Source: Oscillospiraceae bacterium (lineage in GTDB: Bacteria; Bacillota; Clostridia; Lachnospirales; Lachnospiraceae). Taken from it: 62,260 nucleotides of DNA. The translations under genes and the position numbers were made by a program. Below are positions 34,772-42,257 of this stretch, in pieces (positions within the stretch are counted from its first letter, which is position 1; each line of letters opens with the position of its first letter). The notes below the pieces were generated by a model. The model did no database searches. It saw only the letters and a list, made by a program, of their open reading frames with translations, and was not told where the DNA came from. Location: NCBI GenBank assembly GCA_021771715.1, contig JAETOO010000021.1, forward strand, positions 1 to 62,260, read 5' to 3'.

Positions 34772-35335
34772 ATGACCACGGATGAAAAATATATGAAGGA
34801 AGCGCTCCGGCAGGCAAAAAAAGCCTACGCGCTCGGCGAGGTTCCGATCGGCTGCGTGATCGTGTACGAGGACCGGATCGTCGCGCGCGGCTACAACCGG
34901 CGCAACACGGACAAAAACACCACCTCCCACGCGGAGATCAACGCGATCCGCAGGGCCAGCAAAAAGCTCGGGGACTGGCGCCTTGAGGGCTGCACCATCT
35001 ACATTACGCTGGAACCGTGTCAGATGTGCGCCGGCGCAATCGTTCAGTCCCGCATCACCCGCGCCGTCATCGGATCCATGAATCCCAAGGCCGGCTGCGC
35101 CGGCTCCATCCTGAACCTCCTCGAGATGCAGGAATTCAACCACCAGGTCATCGTGGAGCGCGGCGTCCTCGCCCAGGAGTGCAGCACCATGCTCTCCGGC
35201 TTCTTCCGCGAGCTGCGGGAATACAAAAAGCAGCAGAAAAACCTTGCCGCATCTTCTGCCGGGACAGCGATGAATGAATTTGCTGCCAACAGCAGCGAAA
35301 CAGACTCCGGGAACCCTTCAGAGAAGTTGTCTTAA
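34772..35335 (+). CDS. tadA: tRNA adenosine(34) deaminase
   Basis: TadA converts A34 to inosine in tRNA-Arg(ACG) and is essential for decoding. The 187 residues show HAEIN (zinc ligand and catalytic Glu), the loop ITLEPCQMCAGAIVQSRI with the two cysteine ligands and PKAGCAGS. Start 34772 has AGGAGA six bases upstream; the frame is open 15 codons earlier through the SRP terminator, without a signal. The C-terminal 30 residues after the core are a low-complexity extension (SSAGTAMNEFAANSSETDS). Gene order ffs-tadA is common in Firmicutes. Confidence 0.94.
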   Translation: MTTDEKYMKEALRQAKKAYALGEVPIGCVIVYEDRIVARGYNRRNTDKNTTSHAEINAIRRASKKLGDWRLEGCTIYITLEPCQMCAGAIVQSRITRAVIGSMNPKAGCAGSILNLLEMQEFNHQVIVERGVLAQECSTMLSGFFRELREYKKQQKNLAASSAGTAMNEFAANSSETDSGNPSEKLS

Positions 35336-35501
35336 AAGTCTCGGAAGACCAGAATTTTCAGGAAATCTGATTTGCGGGAGGCGAAAGCTCACCGAACTTG
35401 CGAAAATCGCCGAGCCGAAATTGCCGGATGAAGTAAAAGGTAACATTTCACTTCACTGCGGAACTCACTGCGGAAATTGCATTAAAATTTCCAGGAAACA
35501 G

Positions 35502-35530
35502 TTGACGGATTCGATTCTCTGTTTTATAAT
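35502..35530 (+). promoter_or_regulatory. promoter of tRNA-Ser
   Basis: TTGACG, 17 bases and consensus TATAAT, ending about 50 bases before the tRNA. The stretch 35336-35501 behind tadA shows no other feature. Confidence 0.8.
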
Positions 35531-35581
35531 AAATAACTGTGACAGCGGCAATTTTCATGATTGATTCCGCTGATCCCATAT

Positions 35582-35669
35582 GGAGACGTATCGAAGTGGC
35601 CATAACGAGCTTGACTCGAAATCAAGTTGTCGGGTAACCGGCACGAGGGTTCGAATCCCTCCGTCTCCG
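35582..35669 (+). tRNA. tRNA-Ser, anticodon CGA
   Basis: Acceptor arms GGAGACG and CGTCTCC pair perfectly. The anticodon arm CTTGA-CTCGAAA-TCAAG gives anticodon CGA. A long variable arm (TTGTCGGGTAACCGGCA) and the T arm GAGGGTTCGAATCCCTC are present. The CCA end is not encoded. It reads UCG, suiting the high GC content. Confidence 0.96.
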
Positions 35670-35673
35670 CTAA

Positions 35674-35709
35674 AAAGAGAAACGGTTTTGGTGCCGCTTC
35701 TCTTTTTTT
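35674..35709 (+). terminator. terminator behind tRNA-Ser
   Basis: AAAGAGAA-CGG pairs with CCG-TTCTCTTT, followed by a T-run. It lies just ahead of the stop codon of the convergent coiled-coil gene. Confidence 0.85.
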
Positions 35710-35719
35710 TGACTGCTCC

Positions 35720-36721
35720 CTACATTACTCCAGTCCCCATGAGCCGGAACCCCCGGTCTCCCGATAACAGTTCCAGTTTCTGGGCCATCTCCAGGTTCCA
35801 TTCCTTCTGCGTTCCGTAAAACTCCAGCATTACATCATAATTTCTTCCTACCAGTTCCTCCAGACCCGTCAATCCGGTCTTCAGATCGCCGACATCAGAC
35901 TTCACCTCTACCATATCAGTCTTCAAGTCTGCGACGTCAGTCTTCACTTCCACCATGTCAGTCTTCAACTCCGACACGTCAGTCTTCACTTCCACCATGT
36001 CAGTCTTCAGCTCCGACACGTCTGTCTTCACTTCCACCATGTCAGTCTTCAGCTCCGACACGTCTGTCTTCACTTCCACCATATCGGTCTTCAGTTCTGC
36101 GACATCCGTCTTCAGTTCCGACACATCCGTCTTCAGTTCCGCTACGTCAGACTTCACTTCCACCATATCGTCCTTCAGTTCTGCGACATCCGTCTTCAGT
36201 TCCGCTACGTCAGACTTCACTTCCACCATATCGGCCTTCAGTTCTGCGACGTCCGTCTTCAGTTCCGACACATCCGTCTTCAGTTCCGCTACGTCAGACT
36301 TCACTTCCACCATATCGGCCTTCAGTTCTGCGACATCCGTCTTCAGTTCCGCTACGTCAGACTTCACTTCCACCATATCGGCCTTCAGTTCTGCGACGTC
36401 CGTCTTCAGTTCCGCTATATCGGTCTTTACCTCTGACATCTCCGTCTTCAAACCTGCGACGTCCGTCTTCAGTTCCGCTATGTCGGTCTTTACCTCTGAC
36501 ATCTCCGTCTTCAAACCTGCGACGTCCGTCTTCAGTTCCGCTATGTCGGTCTTCACCTCTGACATCTCCGTCTTCAGTCCCGCTATGTCGCTCTTCACCT
36601 CGACCATATCGGTCTTCAGATCTGCTACATCAGACTTCACTTCTGATAACCCCTCTTGCACCGGGCTTAGTTTCTCATCCAACATATCTGATAATGCCCT
36701 CAGAAGATCTCTGTCTATCAC
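35720..36721 (-). CDS. heptad-repeat coiled-coil protein
   Basis: A 333-residue protein from a GTG start with GAGGAGG seven bases upstream. From about residue 22 to 282 it is nearly pure heptads of the type (E/D)-(L/V)-K-(S/T)-(D/E)-(V/M/I)-(A/V/S), roughly 37 in a row without a break. V/M/I would be position a and L/V position d, so a continuous rod near 38 nm is predicted, highly charged on its surface. The short N-terminus (IDRDLLRALSDMLDEKL) and C-terminus (RNYDVMLEFYGTQKEWNLEMAQKLELL) are non-repetitive. No signal peptide or membrane segment, so cytoplasmic. Function unknown. A near-consensus promoter suggests strong expression. Confidence 0.85.
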   Translation of the reverse strand: MIDRDLLRALSDMLDEKLSPVQEGLSEVKSDVADLKTDMVEVKSDIAGLKTEMSEVKTDIAELKTDVAGLKTEMSEVKTDIAELKTDVAGLKTEMSEVKTDIAELKTDVAELKADMVEVKSDVAELKTDVAELKADMVEVKSDVAELKTDVSELKTDVAELKADMVEVKSDVAELKTDVAELKDDMVEVKSDVAELKTDVSELKTDVAELKTDMVEVKTDVSELKTDMVEVKTDVSELKTDMVEVKTDVSELKTDMVEVKTDVADLKTDMVEVKSDVGDLKTGLTGLEELVGRNYDVMLEFYGTQKEWNLEMAQKLELLSGDRGFRLMGTGVM

Positions 36722-36756
36722 ATAGTCACCTCCTCATTCTCTGTTCTGTATTCTTT

Positions 36757-36785
36757 ATAATATCATAGCGTTTTTCCCGTGTCAA
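36757..36785 (-). promoter_or_regulatory. promoter of the coiled-coil gene
   Basis: TTGACA, 17 bases and TATTAT on the minus strand. The stretch 36786-37030 behind it is AT-rich with one small palindrome CCATGC-aa-GCATGG (36992-37005) and no gene. Confidence 0.75.
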
Positions 36786-37035
36786 TACTATGTTTTTGTT
36801 GCATTGCTTTTATAAATAGTTGCACTTTTTCATATGTGACCATCACACTCTACTGCAAAAAATAAAACTGTTCCAAGTCTTGTATCATGTTATTTTTATC
36901 TCTCCGCCTCATATTCTGCAAATTACTTTGTCACTGCTTCGTCCCAAAAGTCTCAAATTATAATCCGAACCATAACCCCAAAGTCAAATATCCATGCAAG
37001 CATGGCTACTTGGCTCGCAGCCCGCGAGAATAAAA

Positions 37036-37063
37036 GAGCCCTGCTCCGCTTACGAGCAAGGCC
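37036..37063 (-). terminator. terminator of the CobW-family operon
   Basis: GCCTTGCTC pairs with GAGCAGGGC (one mismatch); read leftward it is followed by TTTTATTC, 14 bases behind the stop codon. Confidence 0.7.
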
Positions 37064-37076
37064 TTTTTACACTTTT

Positions 37077-38021
37077 TTAATTGAAATATACGACTTCGTC
37101 CTCCGGCTTTTCGGCCTCCTCGTAGCTGATTCCATACAGCACCGGGCCTTCTTCTCCGTACTCACGCGCATACTCGTTGCGAACCTCGGCTGTAATCCAC
37201 ACCCACTGGCGCGATTTCAGGCGGCCAGCAAAATCTGCTTTGCACAAATATCCGACAAAGCGGATATCATTTTCGCAGCAGGTCATCGCGTTGCGCCCCG
37301 GGATAAACGTGTTCTCCGCAAACTGGCGCGATTTCATGATTTTCGCGAGGAAGCGGACCTTCCTGCCCTCATAGCGGTCGGTATTGTCCGAAACATCCAG
37401 ATACCAGAGGCCATAGTCCATATCGTCAATCTGAATCACGTCCGCATTCAGGTCATACGGCGGCTCCTCCATGCCGGGATCTACCGGATTCGCATCCTCA
37501 TCCTCAAAGTACACCATCGCCCGCGGATTTACCCCGCGCACCGCGCGCCGGAAAGCGTGCAGCGGCATTTCTTCGGACGCACGATTAAAAATCACCATCT
37601 CCGTGTAAGTGAACAAATTGCTCAAAATTCCCTTCATATTGTTCACATAGACCTGAAACGTGCTCGCATCCACAATCGTGATCACCTGCGCAATCTCGAT
37701 GCCCGCCGGAAGCTTCTCTTCAAACATCCACTTCGGATCCCACATCCCGTTCATCTCGACAAAAATGCGCTTGGGGCGATACTTGCGAACACAGTCCTTC
37801 AGGAAATCAACGTGAAACTCCTCCTCATTGTCCACTGTGACAGACACAATGTTCAGGTTCGTCAATTCGGACTGACTGTATTCAACCTCGCCCTCCTCGC
37901 AGAGAATCAACACCGTCTTCTGACCGTCCGCAAAATCTCCGTTCGTCAGAACATCGTTGATAAATGAGGTTTTCCCTGCCTCAAGAAACCCGTTAATTAA
38001 GTAAAGGGGAATGGAAAACAT
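37077..38021 (-). CDS. COG0523-type GTPase with altered motifs and an OB-like C-terminus
   Basis: A 314-residue relative of CobW/YjiA. The P-loop GFLEAGKTSF (11-20) has Glu where the family has Gly. The usual metal motif CxCC is absent and replaced near MNGMWDP, and the NKxD guanine motif is changed to FNRASE, so nucleotide specificity may differ. The last 110 residues (VRFLAKIMKSRQF, PGRNAMTCCENDIRFVGYLCKAD, WVWITAEVRNEY) look like the C-terminal part of the YcgQ/TIGR03943 group, partners of a zinc-linked permease, although I recall this without a search. It follows its paralogue by 94 bp. Start 38021 has only a weak AAGGTG site. Confidence 0.75.
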   Translation of the reverse strand: MFSIPLYLINGFLEAGKTSFINDVLTNGDFADGQKTVLILCEEGEVEYSQSELTNLNIVSVTVDNEEEFHVDFLKDCVRKYRPKRIFVEMNGMWDPKWMFEEKLPAGIEIAQVITIVDASTFQVYVNNMKGILSNLFTYTEMVIFNRASEEMPLHAFRRAVRGVNPRAMVYFEDEDANPVDPGMEEPPYDLNADVIQIDDMDYGLWYLDVSDNTDRYEGRKVRFLAKIMKSRQFAENTFIPGRNAMTCCENDIRFVGYLCKADFAGRLKSRQWVWITAEVRNEYAREYGEEGPVLYGISYEEAEKPEDEVVYFN

Positions 38022-38115
38022 AACGCCACACCTTTTCTTTCTTCTTTTCTCAAACACACACGCGCCTAGCGCAATCTTCTGCAAAGGTTGCGATTGCTAT
38101 CTTCGGGCAAAACTC

Positions 38116-39456
38116 CTACAGCCCGAACAACTCTGCCAATTTATCCTCGGACAGCTTTGCCCCGATCACGCACAGGCGCCCTGTATAATCTGCACAGCCT
38201 GTCCGAATCTCATACTCGCCCGGGACGAGATCAAAGTGCAGCCATGTCCCATCCTGACTCGGCAGCATACCCTTTGCGCGCAGTACAACACCATATTCCT
38301 CCGAATCGCTCAGCGTCTTAAGGATCTGTTCCAACTCATCCTTCGCATACTTTCTCGGTGTCTCACGCCCCCAGGACGTAAAGACCTCATCCGCATGATG
38401 ATGGTGGTGATGATGGTCGTGACCGCAGCCGCACTCCTCATGATCATGATGATGCTCATGCTCACAGCCGCACTCCTCATGGTCGTGATGATGCTCGTGA
38501 CCACACTCCTCGTGATCATGATGATGACCATGCTCACAACCGCATTCCTCATGATCGTGATGATGCTCATGTTCGCACTCCTCATGATCATGATAATGCT
38601 CATGCTCACAGCCGCACTCCTCATGATCGTGATGATGCTCATGCCCGCACTCCTCGTGATCATGATAATGTTCATGCTCACAGCCGCACTCCTCATGATC
38701 GTGATGATGCTCATGCCCGCACTCCTCATGATCATGATGATGCTCATGCTCACAGCCGCACTCCTCATGATCGTGATGATGCTCATGCTCACAACCACAC
38801 TCCTCATGGTCGTGATGATGCTCATGCGCCTCCTCTGCCAGCAGCTCCTTCGCGAGCGAATCCGTTCCCTCGATCGCCTTGAGAATCTGATCCCCGGTCA
38901 GCTCATCCCACGGTGTCGTGATCACGACCGCCCTCGGGTTCTTCTCGCGGATCAGCTCCGCCGCCTGCAGCTGCTTCTCCTCAGAGAGCTTCTGCGTCCG
39001 GCTCAGGATGACCGCCCCGGCATGCTCGATCTGATTATTGTAGAACTCGCCGAAGTTTTTCATATACATTTTGATCTTCGCGGCATCCGCCACCGTCACA
39101 AGCGCATTGATCTCAAGTCCCGCATCCGCAGACGCGTTCTCCACCGCCTGGCGCACGTCCGAGAGCTTTCCGACTCCCGACGGCTCGATAATAATCCGAT
39201 CCGGATGATACTCCTCGGCTACCTTTTTCAGCGCCTTGCCAAAATCACCCACCAGAGAGCAGCAGATACACCCAGAATTCATCTCCGTAATGTTGATCCC
39301 GGCATCCTTCAAAAATCCACCGTCAATCCCGATTTCGCCAAACTCATTCTCGATCAGCACGATCTTCTGTCCCGCAAAGACCTCGGCGATCAGCTTCTTG
39401 ATCAGCGTCGTCTTGCCCGCTCCGAGAAATCCGGAAAAAATATCTACCTTTATCAT
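38116..39456 (-). CDS. COG0523-type metallochaperone GTPase with giant His-rich loop
   Basis: A 446-residue CobW-family GTPase. P-loop GFLGAGKTT at 9-17, then ENEFGEIGID and the metal-binding GCICC motif (C63, C65, C66). The GTPase ends near residue 210. Residues 211-354 form a 144-residue metal sponge of 11 consecutive HDHEEC-type units, the last part being seven consecutive His, with Cys alternating as CGC. The C-terminal domain (355-446) is the usual CobW C-terminal fold (EEYGVVLRAKGMLP, WLHFDLVPGEYEIRTG). Zinc, nickel or cobalt delivery or storage is inferred. Own promoter at 39496-39524. Start 39456 has AAGG upstream. Confidence 0.9.
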   Translation of the reverse strand: MIKVDIFSGFLGAGKTTLIKKLIAEVFAGQKIVLIENEFGEIGIDGGFLKDAGINITEMNSGCICCSLVGDFGKALKKVAEEYHPDRIIIEPSGVGKLSDVRQAVENASADAGLEINALVTVADAAKIKMYMKNFGEFYNNQIEHAGAVILSRTQKLSEEKQLQAAELIREKNPRAVVITTPWDELTGDQILKAIEGTDSLAKELLAEEAHEHHHDHEECGCEHEHHHDHEECGCEHEHHHDHEECGHEHHHDHEECGCEHEHYHDHEECGHEHHHDHEECGCEHEHYHDHEECEHEHHHDHEECGCEHGHHHDHEECGHEHHHDHEECGCEHEHHHDHEECGCGHDHHHHHHHADEVFTSWGRETPRKYAKDELEQILKTLSDSEEYGVVLRAKGMLPSQDGTWLHFDLVPGEYEIRTGCADYTGRLCVIGAKLSEDKLAELFGL

Positions 39457-39495
39457 AACAACCAGCCTTCTTTCTGTCTTTTCTGTGCCGTTGCT

Positions 39496-39524
39496 ACTAT
39501 AACACACATTCGAAATTAATGCAA
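39496..39524 (-). promoter_or_regulatory. promoter of the CobW-family pair
   Basis: TTGCAT, 17 bases and TATAGT on the minus strand, placed just after the end of the ABC operon. No obvious Zur-type palindrome overlaps it. Confidence 0.6.
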
Positions 39525-39527
39525 ATC

Positions 39528-40289
39528 CTACCGCTCGCTGATCTTTCCGAGAAATTCCCTTATCCTTGCGTGGTCCGCGTCAAACACCTCATCCGGTCTG
39601 CCCTCGAGCGCCACGACCCCTTTATCCATGAAAATGACGCGGTCCGAGATATCGCGCGCGAAGCTCATCTCATGCGTCACGATCACCATTGTGATCTGCA
39701 GCTGGGCAAGCGAACGGATCACCTTGAGCACCTCGCCGGTCAGCTCCGGATCCAGCGCACTCGTGGGCTCGTCGAAAAACAGAATTTTCGGATTCAGCGC
39801 CAGAGCACGCGCAATCGCCACGCGCTGGCACTGTCCGCCCGAGAGCTGGCAGGGATAGGCGTCTTCCTTATCCGACAGCCCCATTTTTTCCAGCAGTTCG
39901 CGCGCCTCCCGGTACACCTCATCCTTATCCCGTTTCTGGATGCGGATCGGCGCATCCGCAATATTTTTCAGCACCGAGTAGTGCGGAAACAGATTAAAAT
40001 TCTGAAACACCAGCCCGAAATACGAATGAATTTTTTTCGCCTGCGCTCCTTTGGGGTACACGCGGTTTCCCTGCGCGTCGACCTGCGCCGCCGTCTCCCC
40101 CATATAGCGGATCTCCCCGCCGTCAATCTGCTCCAGCATCGTCGCGCAGCGCAGCAGCGTCGATTTTCCAGAGCCAGACGGGCCGATAATAGAGAGGATT
40201 TCCCCCTCCTCCACTGCGAGTGAGATATCCTTTATGACACTCACCCCGTCAAATTCCTTTTTAATATGATTCATTTCCAGCAGCTTCAT
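39528..40289 (-). CDS. polar amino-acid ABC transporter ATP-binding protein
   Basis: A 253-residue ATPase of the GlnQ/HisP type: GPSGSGKST (Walker A, 36-44), FQNFNLFPH (Q-loop), the signature LSGGQCQRVAIARAL and ILFFDEPTSALDPEL, VTHEMSFA for the switch His. It energises import through the neighbouring permease. It is the last gene of the binding protein-permease-ATPase operon, 37 bp behind the permease gene. Confidence 0.94.
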   Translation of the reverse strand: MKLLEMNHIKKEFDGVSVIKDISLAVEEGEILSIIGPSGSGKSTLLRCATMLEQIDGGEIRYMGETAAQVDAQGNRVYPKGAQAKKIHSYFGLVFQNFNLFPHYSVLKNIADAPIRIQKRDKDEVYREARELLEKMGLSDKEDAYPCQLSGGQCQRVAIARALALNPKILFFDEPTSALDPELTGEVLKVIRSLAQLQITMVIVTHEMSFARDISDRVIFMDKGVVALEGRPDEVFDADHARIREFLGKISER

Positions 40290-40326
40290 CGCGGCCAGCC
40301 CCTCCCATAATTTTACAGCTCATCGC

Positions 40327-40977
40327 TTATTGATAGTAAGAAAGCTTCTTCTCGAGCGCTTCCATCACAACCGCGACAAGCAGGTTGAATATGTAATAAA
40401 AAATCGCCGCCACGACAAACGGGATAAAGGTTGTCTGCGCTGCTGCGATCTGCTTTGCGATCGTAAACATCTCCGCGTACGCCAGAGAAAAGCTCAGCGA
40501 CGTGTCCTTCACAAGCGTAATCACCTCATTGGTGACAGACGGCAGAATCCGCTTCACCACCTGCGGAAAGATAATGCAGAAAAAGCACTGCACCTTGCCA
40601 TACCCCAGCACGCGCGCGGCCTCGTACTGCCCGACCGGCATGGACTCGATTCCGGAGCGGTAGATCTCCGCAAAGTACGCCGCGTAATTCAGGGCAAAGC
40701 CGATAATGATCGCCATAAAGCGATACGAACCGCCGATCTGCATCCCGAACAGATAAAACGGGCCAAAATACACGACCAGCAGCTGCAGCATCAGCGGCGT
40801 TCCGCGCATAACCGAAATATACACCTTCATGACGGTGCGCAAAATTCTGTTTTTTGACATTCTCCCAAACGAGATCAGCAGCCCGAGCGGCAAAGAAAAA
40901 ATCAGCGTCAAAAAGAAGATTTCCATTGATTTGAGCATGCCGCCGCCAAGCTGCTCCAGCATAACTGAAAGCCTCAT
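40327..40977 (-). CDS. polar amino-acid ABC transporter permease
   Basis: The 216 residues form a His/Glu/Gln/Arg/opine-type permease with about five membrane helices (IFFLTLIFSLPLGLLISF at the start, FVVAAIFYYIFNLLVAVVM at the end). The EAA loop reads EAARVLGYGKVQCFFCIIFPQ. Start 40977 (MRLSVMLEQLG) has GGAGG five bases upstream, better than the in-frame TTG four codons earlier. A long hairpin precedes it (40999-41034). Confidence 0.93.
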   Translation of the reverse strand: MRLSVMLEQLGGGMLKSMEIFFLTLIFSLPLGLLISFGRMSKNRILRTVMKVYISVMRGTPLMLQLLVVYFGPFYLFGMQIGGSYRFMAIIIGFALNYAAYFAEIYRSGIESMPVGQYEAARVLGYGKVQCFFCIIFPQVVKRILPSVTNEVITLVKDTSLSFSLAYAEMFTIAKQIAAAQTTFIPFVVAAIFYYIFNLLVAVVMEALEKKLSYYQ

Positions 40978-40998
40978 ACATTCCTCCAAAGTCGCAAG

Positions 40999-41034
40999 GA
41001 ACTGCCGCAGCCCAAATCACGCCTGCGGCAGTTC
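40999..41034 (-). other. intercistronic hairpin in the amino-acid transporter operon
   Basis: GAACTGCCGCAG and CTGCGGCAGTTC form a perfect 12-bp stem without a T-run, between binding protein and permease genes. Such stems often stabilise or partly terminate the upstream mRNA so that more binding protein is made. Confidence 0.6.
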
Positions 41035-41133
41035 TAAACTCCAAACCTGTTCCTGCAAATTTCCAAATCTCAGGCTGTCAAGCCCCATCAACAACAATCA
41101 ACCAAAACACACAATTACGCCCGCGCCTCTGTC

Positions 41134-41994
41134 TCACGCTTCCGTCTCAGCTGCCTCCGTGAGCGCCTCTGTCTCTGCCTCAGCTGCCTCTGTCTCGCCC
41201 TCGGCACTCTCCGCACCCAGGCACACCATATCGGTCAGCTCGTACTTCTCGGCGAGCTCCGCAAAGGTGCCGTCCTCCAGCAGCTGCATCAGCGACTCGT
41301 TCACCGTGTCGCGCAGCTCCTCGTTTCCGAGCTTAAATCCAATCGCATACTTCTCACTGTTCAGCGACTCGTCCAGGATCATGTAGCCTTCCTTCTCCTT
41401 GAGCTGATACTGCGCTACCCCGATATCCATCGCGATCGCATCGATGCTGCCCGCCTGCAGCTCTACGAACGCATTGTTGTAGTCCGGGAACTGCTGCAGC
41501 GTGCCGAACGTCGCCGCCAGATCCGCCTGGTCTCCGCCCTCGCTCAGAAGCTCCAGCGCCGCCGACGCCGCCTGAACTCCCACAGTCTTTCCCGCAAGGC
41601 CCGCCAGATCTGCGATTCCCGCACTCTCCGACACAACGATCACCTGACTGTTGTCCACATACGGCACAGACCAGGTGTAGTCATCCTCACGTCCGTTCAT
41701 AGTAAATCCGTTCCAGATGCAGTCGATCGACCCGGAATTGAGCTCCATATCCTTCGAATCCCAGTCAATCGGGGTCTTCACGAGCTCCCAGCCCTGCAGC
41801 TCACAGACCGCCTGCGCCAGCTCCAGATCGAACCCGGTATACTCGCCGTCCTCATCCATATACCCGTACGGCGGGTACTCCGCATCAAATCCCACGGTAA
41901 ATGTCTTCGCCTCATCCGCCAGGCACACGGTACTGCCAAGCATGGATGCCACCATTGCCGCACCCGTCAACACACACACAACTGACTTTTTCAT
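41134..41994 (-). CDS. extracellular amino-acid binding protein of the ABC transporter
   Basis: A 286-residue family 3 solute-binding protein: signal peptide (KKSVVCVLTGAAMVASMLG), then TFTVGFDAEYPPYGYMDEDGEYTGFDLELAQAV. The fold continues with DCIWNGFTMN and VQAASAALELL. GSTVC near residue 24 is a poor lipobox, so lipid anchoring is doubtful. The last 25 residues are an acidic Glu/Ala/Thr repeat (EAAEAETEALTEAAETEA), unusual for the family. First gene of the operon, with AGGAGG before the ATG. The bound amino acid is not deducible. Confidence 0.92.
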   Translation of the reverse strand: MKKSVVCVLTGAAMVASMLGSTVCLADEAKTFTVGFDAEYPPYGYMDEDGEYTGFDLELAQAVCELQGWELVKTPIDWDSKDMELNSGSIDCIWNGFTMNGREDDYTWSVPYVDNSQVIVVSESAGIADLAGLAGKTVGVQAASAALELLSEGGDQADLAATFGTLQQFPDYNNAFVELQAGSIDAIAMDIGVAQYQLKEKEGYMILDESLNSEKYAIGFKLGNEELRDTVNESLMQLLEDGTFAELAEKYELTDMVCLGAESAEGETEAAEAETEALTEAAETEA

Positions 41995-42048
41995 ATTTAT
42001 ATCCTCCTCTTTCTTCTGATAACACTCTACCTTGTTAAAACACCGTCC

Positions 42049-42077
42049 ATACTACCAAATAACCAAGCCCGTGTCAA
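42049..42077 (-). promoter_or_regulatory. promoter of the amino-acid transporter operon
   Basis: TTGACA, 17 bases and TAGTAT on the minus strand. Confidence 0.75.
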
Positions 42078-42105
42078 GCGGAATTTTGTGTTTCCTGTGC
42101 TCTTT

Positions 42106-42157
42106 AGTTCAGCCAGGACGCCATGCAAGCCGCAGACCCGCTTGCATGGCTGAACTG
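42106..42157. repeat. dispersed palindromic repeat, copy E (minimal perfect form)
   Basis: AGTTCAGCCA and TGGCTGAACT are perfect outer arms; GCCATGCAAGC and GCTTGCATGGC are perfect inner arms. At 52 bp it seems to be the shortest complete form of the family. Confidence 0.8.
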
Positions 42158-42169
42158 TGACTGCAAAAA

Positions 42170-42205
42170 ACTTCCGGCTCTGCGTTTTTAAACGCTGCCG
42201 GAAGT
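42170..42205 (-). terminator. terminator of the zinc-ribbon protein gene
   Basis: ACTTCCGGC and GCCGGAAGT form a perfect stem with TTTTTTGC on the leftward side. Confidence 0.75.
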
Positions 42206-42257
42206 CTCCTGCTTTTTAAAATGTAATTTTCTTCTCCTGATCCCGCAGTGCCTCCGA

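Noticed and set aside
38310..38825. Met/Ile/Ser-rich frame within the His-rich CobW gene
   Set aside because: Alternative frame of the HDHEEC repeats; no independent start signal.
38400..38825. CRISPR array
   Set aside because: Units are contiguous and coding, with no spacers; the same applies to the arrays at 22837, 32580, 35955 and 46250.
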